NCBI GenBank assembly: GCA_015258095.1 | Contig: JABZIV010000001.1 | Location: forward strand, 1 to 64,000 | Origin: Lachnospiraceae bacterium | GTDB lineage: Bacteria > Bacillota > Clostridia > Lachnospirales > Lachnospiraceae | Direction: 5' to 3' | DNA length: 64,000 nucleotides | Shown: positions 9,472 through 17,361 of the stretch, piece by piece | How positions within the stretch are numbered: the first letter of the stretch is position 1 | Layout: each line of letters begins with the position of its first letter | Translations under genes and position numbers: made by a program | The notes under the pieces: generated by a model | Databases searched by the model: none | The model's input: only the letters and a program-made list of their open reading frames with translations | What the model was told of the DNA's origin: nothing

Positions 9472-10257
9472 ATGAAAGCAAAAGAGTTTTTAATAAGGAC
9501 CGGCAAGCTTCTGTCAGCTGTGCTTTTCCTGTCTGTTGCGGGCTGTGGACTGGCGCAGGCGGCGTTACATGTTTCGGTGAAGATTCCGGTCACGGTTCGT
9601 GTGGCGGGAAATGCACCGGAAGAAAGTTATAAAGTAGTGATAGAGAGGGATCCCTCGAATCCGAATGCACCGGTGGCAAGTCCCAGTGAGTTAACGGTAA
9701 CCGGCTCCGGAGAGAAGGAGTACAATCTTTCCTTTGAGGAGATGACCTATACCGCTAGCGGCTCCTACAGATACCTGATTAAGCAGGTTCCCGGGGAAAA
9801 GAGCAATTTTACGTATGATAACAGTGTATATGCTGTTTTGGTAACGGTTGGCGAGTACGATGTCGATTCGGCACACAATCCGGTTCCGCCTTATCTTTCC
9901 GCAGTGTATTCTGCGGGAAAAGAAGGCAGCCTGACCAAGCTCGGCGAGATTGCCTTCAACAACCAGTACAGTAGAGGAACAACCCCGAATGGCGGTGGTG
10001 GCGGAGGAACACCTCCGAGACCGACTCCCTCCTCTCCGAACCCCAAGGTTCCGACGGTAGAAGGAGAGAACAGACCGATGATTACGACACCGGAAGTGAA
10101 GATGAGAGTACCGGATGTCCTCGGTGTAATCCGACAGGTAGCAACCGGTGACGGCAGTGTGATGGCACTCTATGGATGTTTTGCAGTACTTTCGATGGCA
10201 TCCCTCCTTTTCTGGGGTATCGGACAGAGAAAGAAACAGAAGAAACACATACAATAA
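9472..10257 (+). CDS. Minor pilin / pilus base subunit (FctB-like)
   Basis: 261-aa surface protein, 17 bases after the sortase gene. It has a signal sequence that also contains a lipobox-like VAGC, so cleavage could be by signal peptidase II or after AQA. One beta domain (about 35-165) resembles pilin isopeptide domains: SYKVVIERDP, GSYRYLIKQVPGEKSNFTYDNSVY and VYAVLVTVG. A Gly6/Pro-rich linker follows, then the segment DVLGVIRQVATGDGS, a membrane helix (LYGCFAVLSMASLLFWGIG) and a basic tail. No canonical LPxTG is present; ATGD may be the divergent sorting motif. Likely a basal or accessory pilin joined by the neighbouring sortase. Confidence 0.75.
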   Translation: MKAKEFLIRTGKLLSAVLFLSVAGCGLAQAALHVSVKIPVTVRVAGNAPEESYKVVIERDPSNPNAPVASPSELTVTGSGEKEYNLSFEEMTYTASGSYRYLIKQVPGEKSNFTYDNSVYAVLVTVGEYDVDSAHNPVPPYLSAVYSAGKEGSLTKLGEIAFNNQYSRGTTPNGGGGGGTPPRPTPSSPNPKVPTVEGENRPMITTPEVKMRVPDVLGVIRQVATGDGSVMALYGCFAVLSMASLLFWGIGQRKKQKKHIQ

Positions 10258-10317
10258 GATAGAAAGAGAAGGTGCGATGGTGGGTAGAATTGTCTCGCTT
10301 TTCTCTTGTAAGAAGCG

Positions 10318-10359
10318 GAAAAATCCTTTTTATTGCTTAGGCAGTGAAGAGGATTTTTC
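10318..10359 (+). terminator. Probable terminator of the pilus operon
   Basis: GAAAAATCC (10318-10326) pairs with GGATTTTTC (10351-10359). The 24-nt loop is long, so strength is uncertain; the stem's own T-run gives the usual tail. Confidence 0.45.
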
Positions 10360-10378
10360 TTTAGCTAAGACGCAAACG

Positions 10379-10573
10379 GATAGATTTCCTACAATAGAAA
10401 AGAAAATAATTTCCTTTATTTCCAATTTTTGGAAATCCACCTATAGATTGTGGATAAATCAGAGATTTTCATAGGTGAGGAACTGCTGAAAAGCCAGTAA
10501 ATACGTGATTGTAGATAATTCTACAAAGGAAATGCACATTATCCACAATGCTGTGGATAAGTCCTGTTGATAA
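10379..10573. other. DnaA-box cluster with AT-rich tract (origin-like or DnaA-regulated promoter)
   Basis: Three perfect DnaA boxes TTATCCACA lie at 10449-10457 (-), 10539-10547 (+) and 10552-10560 (-), with near matches at 10565-10573 (TGTTGATAA) and 10510-10518 (TGTAGATAA). An AT-rich stretch with a TTTCCAA/TTGGAAA hairpin lies just upstream (10379-10437), resembling a DNA unwinding element. A 7-bp inverted repeat TTGTAGA/TCTACAA spans 10509-10526. The dnaD and helicase-loader genes follow. It may be a DnaA-controlled promoter for the loader operon or part of a replication origin; dnaA itself is not in the window. Confidence 0.7.
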
Positions 10574-10663
10574 AGATGTGGAGCAGTTCCGTTGAAGTGT
10601 TTTTCTGCCTGTGCTATGATTCTTTTCGGATAAAAAACGAGGAAAGACTTGGAGTGAAAAGAG

Positions 10664-11515
10664 ATGGAGATACGATTACAGGAGGGGAGCAGAGTGGAGA
10701 TCACCTGCGTACCGAACTCCTTTATAGATGAATATTTAGCAGAGGCTAGTGGGGAGTATGTTCGTGTCTATCTCTATTTGTTGCGCCATTTGCGGGAGAG
10801 TGTAAAGGTGCATTCGATTGCGGATGCCCTGAACCTGACTGATCATGACATCAAGAGGGCTATTTTTTATTGGGAAAAAAGAGGCATTTTCCCGGAAGGC
10901 ACGACGGAAGAAGTGGAGCAGGAGATTCGAAGCGAGGAGGCTGCAAGACTTTCCGAGGAGGACTTTGATCGAAAGCAGGCGAAGCATTTTACGAAGCCTT
11001 CTTTCTACGATGAAAAGGTGCAGGAAGGCACGGCATTTTCCGAAGAAGAGTTTGAAGGCGTGCTCTATGTTGCAAAGCATCTCCTTCCGGGCGGCGTAAC
11101 GCGAAGTCATGTCCAGAAGTTTGAGTATATGATGGGGAATCTCAAGATGGATGCGGAGCTCGTTGAGTTTTTACTCGATTACTGCGCAAGTATCGAGAAG
11201 ACGGCGCCGCGCTACATGGAGAGTGTCGCACTGAACTGGCATGAGCAGGGCATCAAGACGGTGAAGGAAGCGCGGGAGCTGATACAGAACTTCCAGTTGA
11301 CGAAGAAGGCGCAGAAGAGTGCCTTGCAAAGTAGAGCGCAAGGAATAAAGAACGGGCAGGCGCTCGATGAGAAACCGGTATTCAACGGGAGAAAGGAAGA
11401 AAAGAAGAGCAATCGTTTTGTGAACTTTACGCAGGAAGAAGTGGACTACGATTCTCTTGCCAAGGAGAAGGCGATGAATCTCTTACAGCAGGGAGGAACG
11501 AAGGAATGGCGTTGA
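10664..11515 (+). CDS. dnaD: DnaD domain-containing replication protein
   Basis: 283 aa, replication primosome protein expected to help load the replicative helicase at origins and stalled forks. The N-terminal half is winged-helix-like: EYVRVYLYLLRHLRESVKVHSIADAL then LTDHDIKRAIFYWEKRGI. The C-terminal DnaD domain (about 120-215) carries the family signature YMESVALNWHEQGIKTVKEA, i.e. YxxxIxxxW followed by GI. It overlaps the ATPase gene by 10 bp, which indicates translational coupling. The DnaA-box cluster immediately upstream suggests control by DnaA. Start ATG follows GGAGTGAAAAGAG. Confidence 0.88.
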   Translation: MEIRLQEGSRVEITCVPNSFIDEYLAEASGEYVRVYLYLLRHLRESVKVHSIADALNLTDHDIKRAIFYWEKRGIFPEGTTEEVEQEIRSEEAARLSEEDFDRKQAKHFTKPSFYDEKVQEGTAFSEEEFEGVLYVAKHLLPGGVTRSHVQKFEYMMGNLKMDAELVEFLLDYCASIEKTAPRYMESVALNWHEQGIKTVKEARELIQNFQLTKKAQKSALQSRAQGIKNGQALDEKPVFNGRKEEKKSNRFVNFTQEEVDYDSLAKEKAMNLLQQGGTKEWR

Positions 11516-12462
11516 CGGAAGAGCAGTTCCATGAGATACAGGAGATTCTCTCCGATAGACGCTTCCGTGCCGAGAAGACCGCACTGGAGAAGCAGAAGGA
11601 AGTCCTCGCTAAGGTGGAAGGCTATGCCGCTTTAGAGGAGGAGTTGAGAAGAACCTCGGTCGAGGCTGTGGAGAAGGCGGTAGGCGGAGACGCGACTGCC
11701 GTACAGGAACTTCGTGCGGGGATTCGGCGGATTCGAGAGAAGAAAGAGGCGCTGCTCCGGAACGCAGGGTATAGCGTAGAGGAGTTGGAACCGCAGTATA
11801 GCTGTACGCTCTGCAAAGACACGGGAATTTACGAGGGAAAGAAGTGTACTTGCTTTCTGAAACTACAGGGAGAGATTCTCTATAAGCAGTCCAAGATGGG
11901 AGAGATTCTTTCCCGGGAGAACTTTTCCGCCTTTCAGCTGGAACGCTTTGACAATCTTGAAGCGAAGGCGCAGACCGGAAACAAGACGGTCAGAGCCTAC
12001 ATGAAGGAACTTCGCGATTATTTCTATAATTATTGTCAGAACTATCCGGAGAATAAAGGCAATTTCATCTTTACCGGAGGAACGGGTACGGGAAAGACCT
12101 TCTTTCTCCACTGTATCGCGAAAGCACTCCTTGACCGGGGGGTGAGTGTTCTGTATTTCACGGCGGAAGGGCTGTTCCGTTATTTTTCCAGGCTGATGCG
12201 GGAGGGGATAGAGGATGAATTCGTGGAGGAAGTGGATGTTCTGCTTCTGGACGACCTCGGAACGGAGTTCTCGAATTCCTTTACGGCATCTCGTTTCTTT
12301 AATCTTCTGAATCAGCGGATTCTGCTTCGGAAAACGATGCTGATTTCTACGAATCTGAACTTTAGGGAGCTGAAAGACTTGTATTCGGATCGGGTGGTTT
12401 CCCGGATGATGTCGGACTACGAGATCATCCCTCTGTATGGAAGAGATTTGCGTTTGGGATAG
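11506..12462 (+). CDS. dnaC: DnaC/DnaI-like helicase loader ATPase
   Basis: 318-aa AAA+ ATPase of the DnaC/DnaI/IstB group. Walker A is GGTGTGKTFF, Walker B VDVLLLDDLGTE, and sensor ISTNLNFRELKDLYSDRVVSR. An N-terminal helical part and a small zinc-ribbon (CTLCKDTGIYEGKKCTC) precede the ATPase, as in DnaI-type loaders, and it is coupled to dnaD. It should load the DnaB-type replicative helicase. IstB-type transposition helpers look similar, but there is no IS transposase next to it, so the replication role is favoured. Confidence 0.87.
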   Translation: MALTEEQFHEIQEILSDRRFRAEKTALEKQKEVLAKVEGYAALEEELRRTSVEAVEKAVGGDATAVQELRAGIRRIREKKEALLRNAGYSVEELEPQYSCTLCKDTGIYEGKKCTCFLKLQGEILYKQSKMGEILSRENFSAFQLERFDNLEAKAQTGNKTVRAYMKELRDYFYNYCQNYPENKGNFIFTGGTGTGKTFFLHCIAKALLDRGVSVLYFTAEGLFRYFSRLMREGIEDEFVEEVDVLLLDDLGTEFSNSFTASRFFNLLNQRILLRKTMLISTNLNFRELKDLYSDRVVSRMMSDYEIIPLYGRDLRLG

Positions 12463-12592
12463 GGAATAGGATTTCCTTTGCCATAGAAGAAGGAGGGAAA
12501 GCGTGGACATTTTGCTTTTCATCCTGTATTTTTAAAGAAAAAGAGTGTATACACACTTATGGAAAGCTGTTTGTATGATAGGGAGGAAAGTC

Positions 12593-13816
12593 ATGGCAGA
12601 TTCTAGAACTTCGCAGTTTATTGAGCGGATTCCGGTAGGACCTTTGGCGCTGATGCCGCTCCAGTCCATCGCACCGCTTGGAAAGAAGGTAAACGACTAT
12701 CTCGTTTCATGGAGAGCGAAGAGGGAGAGTGAACACAAGGAAACGATTGCATTTTCCGGATATCAGAAATCGGATTATATCGTACCCTCGAAGATTTCCC
12801 GTTTTGGAACAGGAGAAGCGAAGGGAGAGATTCTGGAGACGGTTCGCGGTATGGATATCTACCTTATGGTGGACGTCATGAATTACTCGATGACCTATTC
12901 CATCTTCGGCAATGTGAATCACATGTCGCCGGACGACCACTATGCGGACTTGAAGCGTATCATCGCGGCAACGACGGGAAAGGCGAAGCGAATCAATGTC
13001 ATCATGCCTTTTATGTATGAATCCAGACAGCATAAGCGTTCGGGAAGGGAATCTCTGGACTGTGCCATGATGTTACAGGAACTGCACGAGATGGGTGTGG
13101 AGAATTTCCTGACCTTTGATGCACACGATCCGAGAGTGATGAATGCGATTCCGAGAGATTCCTTCGACAATGTGTCCTGTACCTATCAGTTCATTAAAGC
13201 TTTGCTCCTGAATGTCCGGGATCTTGATATCGATAAGGACCACATGATGATTATTTCCCCGGATGAGGGTGGAATGAACCGTGCAATCTACTATGCGAAT
13301 GTCTTGGGGCTCGACATGGGTATGTTCTATAAGAGAAGAGATTATACGCAGGTTGTGAACGGAAGAAACCCGATTGTGGCACATGAGTTCCTGGGAACGG
13401 ATGTGGAGGGGAAGGACGTCATCATCATCGATGATATGATTTCCTCCGGAGAGTCCCTGATTGATACGGCGAAGGCTTTGAAGGACAGAAAGGCAAAGCG
13501 TGTCTTCGCCTGCTGTACTTTCGGCTTGTTTACGAACGGTCTGAACAAGTTCGATGAAGCCTATGCATCCGGTGTGCTTGCAGGGGTTCTGACGACGGAC
13601 TTGATTTATCAGTCTCCGGAGCTTCTGAAGAGAGAGTGGTATATCAATGTCGGCATGGCGAAGTACATTTCCCTCCTGATTGACAATATGAACCATGACA
13701 TTTCGATTTCTTCGATTCTGGATCCGGTAGCGAGAATCAATGCGCGCGTTTCGGAGTACAAGGCGCATCGTGCGAGCCAGAACGAACAATTTACGATTGA
13801 ATTTGATGATATGTAA
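12593..13816 (+). CDS. prs: Ribose-phosphate pyrophosphokinase (PRPP synthetase)
   Basis: About 407 aa. Makes phosphoribosyl pyrophosphate from ribose 5-phosphate and ATP for nucleotide, His and Trp synthesis. The PRPP-binding loop VIIIDDMISSGESLIDTAKAL is clear (two pieces: VIIIDDMISSGES and LIDTAKAL), as are the N-terminal pyrimidine-type region (IYLMVDVMNYSMTYS) and FDAHDPRVMNAIP, the equivalent of the catalytic flexible-loop region. It is longer than the classic 315-aa Prs, as in the clostridial long form. The start at 12593 was chosen because of GGGAGGAAAGTC before it; an upstream in-frame ATG lacks this. A 10-bp palindrome GTGTATACAC lies just upstream near 12546. Confidence 0.88.
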   Translation: MADSRTSQFIERIPVGPLALMPLQSIAPLGKKVNDYLVSWRAKRESEHKETIAFSGYQKSDYIVPSKISRFGTGEAKGEILETVRGMDIYLMVDVMNYSMTYSIFGNVNHMSPDDHYADLKRIIAATTGKAKRINVIMPFMYESRQHKRSGRESLDCAMMLQELHEMGVENFLTFDAHDPRVMNAIPRDSFDNVSCTYQFIKALLLNVRDLDIDKDHMMIISPDEGGMNRAIYYANVLGLDMGMFYKRRDYTQVVNGRNPIVAHEFLGTDVEGKDVIIIDDMISSGESLIDTAKALKDRKAKRVFACCTFGLFTNGLNKFDEAYASGVLAGVLTTDLIYQSPELLKREWYINVGMAKYISLLIDNMNHDISISSILDPVARINARVSEYKAHRASQNEQFTIEFDDM

Positions 13817-13845
13817 GAAGAAATGAGGAGCGATAGGAGAAGGGC

Positions 13846-15159
13846 GTGTTTACGGTAGAGAAGCAGGGAAAAGGGAGCATGGGGGAAGAGTGCTTTTTTT
13901 CTGCTCTGCCGACCTACACGTTTCTCTTATCGATTCTGGTTATTTTTGTGCATAGTACGCATTTTGCACCGGCGGATTTAGAGGCTGTTCCGCGAACAGC
14001 CTTTTTTTCTACTTCTTTTTTGGAGAAAATGGAGTTCTTTTTCTCCTCCTTTCTGGGAGAGGCTGCCGTTCCGGGCTTTTTCTTTCTGAGCGGGCTCCTG
14101 TTCTTTCATAAGCTGTATTCCGCTTCCGTGTGGTTTCGGAAGTTACGCTCCAGGCTCTTCTCCTATCTTCTACCCTATCTTCTCTGGAATAGCGGTATGA
14201 CGGGACTTTATCTCGTCTTTGGAAGAGCGTCTTTTCGTCCGGAGAGTATCTTTGAGGGAATTTTTCTTTATCGCTATAATCCGGTTTTCTGGTACTTTTA
14301 TCAGTTGATTCTCTTGACCTATGCCTTTCCTTTTATGGCGCTCTTTGTCCTTTTATTGCAAAGGGAGAAGAATGCGCGAAAGCCGCTTCTTTCTCTTCTG
14401 TATTTCTTCTTTCCCTGCCTTTTCCTGCTTCTCGTCTATTTCCGGATCGATATTCCCTTTCTGAATGAAGACGCGGGATTCTACTATACTTTTGGCGGCG
14501 CGGTCGGCGTACTTCTGACCTCGCGAAGCGAAAGTTGGGGCGCAGAGGGCAGGGAAGAAAGAAGGGAAGAAGAAAAAGGGATGCGGCAGGGAGGAAAGCA
14601 AGAGACAAAGAGGAGTGATTTCGGGTGTTCCGGAATGCGCCTTGCTTGGCTTAGTGCTACGCTTCTTCTTTGCGCATTTTCTTATGGAAACACGCTTATG
14701 CAGCACAGGATAGGCGTAATCCTGCTGTCGACCGTCCTCTATCGCCTGGGGATGGCACTCTTTCTTCTGACCCTCACTATGCTGCTTTGGAGCCTCGGCG
14801 GTTCTCGTTCGCAGAGAAAAGGGAATTCCGTTTCGTCAGATGCCCTGTCTTCGGGCGGTATTTCCACTGTGCTTCGAGAAAAAGGAGGAAAGGCACTACG
14901 GGAGTTATCCGGGATGACCTTTTTCCTCTATGCTTCGCACTATCTCTTTCTGCGCCCGTGGTTTTTTATGCAGAACGGGATTTTCCGCGCAGTAAAAAAG
15001 GGTCTCCCTAATCAAGCGGGAGACCCTTTGGTGGACGGAGGAAAACTGCTTTTCTATCTTCTGAGCCCGCTCTACTGCCTCTTCCTCGCCTATTTTGTGA
15101 GTAGAGCGCTAAAGCGGCTCTCTCCGAAGCTCTGGAAGGCGTTAAACGGCGGAAGATAA
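13846..15159 (+). CDS. Membrane acyltransferase (acyltransferase family 3)
   Basis: 437-aa multi-pass membrane protein of the acyltransferase-3 group, which O-acetylates or otherwise acylates surface sugars. Early residues LSILVIFVHSTH, where the His is the family's conserved active residue, then GEAAVPGFFFLSGLLFFHKL and RLFSYLLPYLLWN fit the family well; about ten hydrophobic segments follow. A charged, Arg/Glu-rich loop sits near residues 230-260. It starts with GTG preceded by AGGAGAAGGGC. It is 29 bp after prs, but its low similarity in role suggests only loose coupling. The substrate cannot be told from sequence. Confidence 0.75.
   Translation: MFTVEKQGKGSMGEECFFSALPTYTFLLSILVIFVHSTHFAPADLEAVPRTAFFSTSFLEKMEFFFSSFLGEAAVPGFFFLSGLLFFHKLYSASVWFRKLRSRLFSYLLPYLLWNSGMTGLYLVFGRASFRPESIFEGIFLYRYNPVFWYFYQLILLTYAFPFMALFVLLLQREKNARKPLLSLLYFFFPCLFLLLVYFRIDIPFLNEDAGFYYTFGGAVGVLLTSRSESWGAEGREERREEEKGMRQGGKQETKRSDFGCSGMRLAWLSATLLLCAFSYGNTLMQHRIGVILLSTVLYRLGMALFLLTLTMLLWSLGGSRSQRKGNSVSSDALSSGGISTVLREKGGKALRELSGMTFFLYASHYLFLRPWFFMQNGIFRAVKKGLPNQAGDPLVDGGKLLFYLLSPLYCLFLAYFVSRALKRLSPKLWKALNGGR
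14997..15029 (+). other. Terminator-like hairpin inside the acyltransferase gene
   Basis: Perfect 12-bp arms, AAAGGGTCTCCC at 14997-15008 and its complement at 15018-15029, with a 9-nt loop. It lies in frame within the coding sequence before the last membrane segment. It has no clean T-run beyond the three T of the stem. Confidence 0.6.
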
Positions 15160-15178
15160 GGTTTTCTTCCTAAACGCT

Positions 15179-15742
15179 TTATTTACTGTGCGCGGCGTTC
15201 AGCTCATTTCCTTCCGTGAAGTTTCCTTTCAGGCGGTAAATGCTTTTGTGAATTGCCGGAACGGAGAGAACGGCGAGGGTAAGAACAGCTTCCACGCTGA
15301 TATAGCTGATGTTATAGCTGAAGGAATACCATATCGGACTCATCCCTTCCGGGGCGTACGCGGCAAAGAAAAGGACGCCGGACAGGAAGGCGAAGAAGAA
15401 ACGTCCGAGGCAGGCTGCGATGTATCCCAGGTATAGACCGTGCTTTTTGTGGCTGAAGAAGCCGGAAATGCCGAGCGCGGTAAAAGCGAAGAGATAGTCC
15501 ACGACAAATTGCATGGGACTGTAGAATTCCGGCTTTAAGATGAAGCTTGTGATGCCGTAAGCAAAACCGGACAGAAGTCCGTAGCCGGTCCCGAAGAAGA
15601 ATCCGGGAAGTGTTGCGAAAAGCATAGAGCAGGCGGTGACGGAACCTCCCATGGGAAGGGAGAAGAGCTTCACCATCCCAAGTACCATGGACAGTGCGAT
15701 GCAAACGCCTGAAAATGCCAGTTTTTCCGTATTTTTTCTCAT
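15179..15742 (-). CDS. thiT: Thiamine ECF transporter substrate-binding component ThiT
   Basis: 187-aa membrane protein with six hydrophobic segments, the S-component that binds thiamine and partners the shared ECF energizing module (not encoded here). LPMGGSVTACSMLFATLPGFFFG and GLLSGFAYGI match the ThiT family substrate-proximal motifs. A TPP riboswitch directly upstream confirms the role. The start at 15742 is used because AAGGAGG lies 8-12 bp upstream; a more upstream in-frame ATG would lie inside the riboswitch expression platform. Confidence 0.92.
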   Translation of the reverse strand: MRKNTEKLAFSGVCIALSMVLGMVKLFSLPMGGSVTACSMLFATLPGFFFGTGYGLLSGFAYGITSFILKPEFYSPMQFVVDYLFAFTALGISGFFSHKKHGLYLGYIAACLGRFFFAFLSGVLFFAAYAPEGMSPIWYSFSYNISYISVEAVLTLAVLSVPAIHKSIYRLKGNFTEGNELNAAHSK

Positions 15743-15750
15743 AAAAAAAA

Positions 15751-15777
15751 CCTCCTTGATGCCAAAAAGCACGGAGG
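15751..15777 (-). terminator. Expression platform of the TPP riboswitch
   Basis: On the minus strand CCTCCGTGC pairs with GCA...GGAGG and is followed by eight T. The GGAGG is also the ribosome binding site of thiT. The hairpin can therefore block both transcription and translation. Confidence 0.75.
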
Positions 15778-15785
15778 CGCGAACA

Positions 15786-15866
15786 GTATAGCTTCCCTAC
15801 GCCGGCATTACCCGGGTCAGGTTAAAGGGTCGGTTTTCACCTCTCAGCATACAGCGCCCCTAGCGA
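15786..15866 (-). promoter_or_regulatory. TPP riboswitch (THI box)
   Basis: On the minus strand the conserved elements appear in order: GGGGCGC, the pyrimidine-sensor segment GCTGAGAGGTGAAAACCGACCC, AACCTGACCCGGGTAATGCC, then GGCGTAGGGAAGC. The segments are quoted as separate conserved boxes of the aptamer. It precedes thiT and is expected to turn it off when thiamine pyrophosphate is plentiful. Confidence 0.95.
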
Positions 15867-15894
15867 CCTGTTCATACTACGCTAAATTTTCATT

Positions 15895-17115
15895 TTAGTC
15901 AATATCCGTTACCGTGGGAGATTGCAGTTCTACACTGTCCAGTCCTTCGTCGAGAGTCAGCACACCGCTCGCATTGACAGACCACTTGTTGCCGTCTCCG
16001 TCTCTGTATTTCGTTCTGGACTTCATCACTCTTCCGGATTCGTTAATCACATAGGCTCTGTTCTGTCCGGGAAGGGTAATCTTCTGGTAGCGGGAACCTT
16101 TTTCCGCTTTCTGTAATCTGCCGTTGAAGTAGGCGTAGTCCTGCTTGATACCGGTTACGCCCCGTCCGCTGTTATCGAAGAGGCAGGTGATATGCTCGCC
16201 GTCGCCGTCAATCAGGTTCATTTTGCCGGTTTTCACGGAGCTGTCTTCCTTGTTCTTTCCGCAGTAGTAGTAGCCTTCCGGCGCGTTCTGTGCGGTTTTC
16301 CCTTTCTGAATGCCGTAAACCGGATTCCCTTTCGCGTTGAAGAGATAGCGCTTGTCTCCGATACGCTGCACCTCGTAAACCTTGCCGCTTCCGGCAGCGG
16401 GATGCCCGTTGTTCTTGAAGTAGAACCACTCAACGTTTCCGGTGGAGAGACTGGAACTGTCTCTTTCCGGCCCAACCGTGGCATACCAGGTTCCGTTGAC
16501 ACGCTGTCCCATCTTCCAGTTTCCCTGCGTCTTTTCGGCAAAATAAGAATAGCCGGCGATCTCCGGACTTGCATCGGCGGTTTCCGCCCAACCGGTCACC
16601 ATGATTCCATTTTCATCGAAACCGTAGGAAGCGTTATCAATGGACTTCACGACTACGCGTTCATCCTTCGCATAGAGCTTTTCACCGGTGCTCTGGTTGA
16701 AGTAGAACCAGTACATATTGTTCGTGCTCTTTCGCGCCTCTCCGACACTGACGCCTTCCGGAGCGCTGAGCAACTTCCAGCCGGTCACCATCTTTCCGCT
16801 GCCCGGTTCGCAATAATAGCGGTCTTCCTGTACCCAACCGGTCTGCATGATGCCGTTGGAGTCAAAATAGTAGTAATTCTCTCCGATTTTCAGCCATCCG
16901 TCTGCCCGAAGGCTTCCGTTTGCCGTTGCGTAGTACCAATCGGTCTTGCCGTTCTGGCTCATCTTGATCCAGGTGTTTGTCGCGATGGATCCGTTATCAT
17001 TTTGATAAACCTGCTGTCCCTGCTGGTTGGTTGCCCATCCGGCGGCGAATGCTGCGGTAGAAAAAAGTCCTGTAGCGCTTATACTGAGTAGAAGAGTGGT
17101 AAAACCCCTTTTCAT
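15895..17115 (-). CDS. Secreted protein made of choline/glucan-binding-type cell wall repeats
   Basis: 406 aa with a signal peptide (LLLSISATGLFSTAAFAA). The mature part is built of aromatic-rich repeats of the CW_binding type: GWLKIGENYYYFDSNGIMQTGW, then YYCEPGSGKMVTGWKL, SYGFDENGIMVTGWAE, KRYLFNAKGNPVYGIQKG and more. No catalytic hydrolase domain is visible, so it probably binds wall teichoic acid or polysaccharide, possibly as an adhesin or scaffold. It is monocistronic, with its own promoter at 17203-17231 and AAAGGACAGATTC before the ATG. Ends VTDID. Confidence 0.85.
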   Translation of the reverse strand: MKRGFTTLLLSISATGLFSTAAFAAGWATNQQGQQVYQNDNGSIATNTWIKMSQNGKTDWYYATANGSLRADGWLKIGENYYYFDSNGIMQTGWVQEDRYYCEPGSGKMVTGWKLLSAPEGVSVGEARKSTNNMYWFYFNQSTGEKLYAKDERVVVKSIDNASYGFDENGIMVTGWAETADASPEIAGYSYFAEKTQGNWKMGQRVNGTWYATVGPERDSSSLSTGNVEWFYFKNNGHPAAGSGKVYEVQRIGDKRYLFNAKGNPVYGIQKGKTAQNAPEGYYYCGKNKEDSSVKTGKMNLIDGDGEHITCLFDNSGRGVTGIKQDYAYFNGRLQKAEKGSRYQKITLPGQNRAYVINESGRVMKSRTKYRDGDGNKWSVNASGVLTLDEGLDSVELQSPTVTDID

Positions 17116-17202
17116 GAATCTGTCCTTTCTTGTTCCAGTTTTATTCCTTTATTTTCAATTTTATTTTTTAAAATGCAGTCTGCCTTCGCATACTAAAAAT
17201 CT

Positions 17203-17231
17203 ATTTTAATACTATCCGTTCTTGCTGGCAA
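17203..17231 (-). promoter_or_regulatory. Promoter of the cell-wall-repeat gene
   Basis: On the minus strand TTGCCA (17226-17231) and TAAAAT (17203-17208) are spaced by 17 bp, about 90 bases before the start codon. The rest of the gap 17116-17361 shows nothing else beyond a short GGCGCC palindrome near 17259. Confidence 0.6.
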
Positions 17232-17361
17232 AAACAATGAATTTTTTCTGACAAAGGGCGCCTTTTGCCTTACGATTCCGCGATTTTGTCTCACTGTTCC
17301 GCCATTTTACAGAACTGTGCTTTCCGAATGCCGTGCAATGTATCGCACTTTCTTTTTGGGA

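Noticed and set aside
10276..10474. Possible 65-aa protein after the minor pilin, with AGAAGG before its ATG
   Set aside because: It runs through the probable terminator and into the DnaA boxes; the sequence resembles no known protein. It cannot be excluded as a small gene.
16192..17091. 299-codon open frame opposite the cell-wall-repeat gene
   Set aside because: It is the mirror of a repetitive gene with clear signal peptide and repeats, and has no ribosome binding site or family match.
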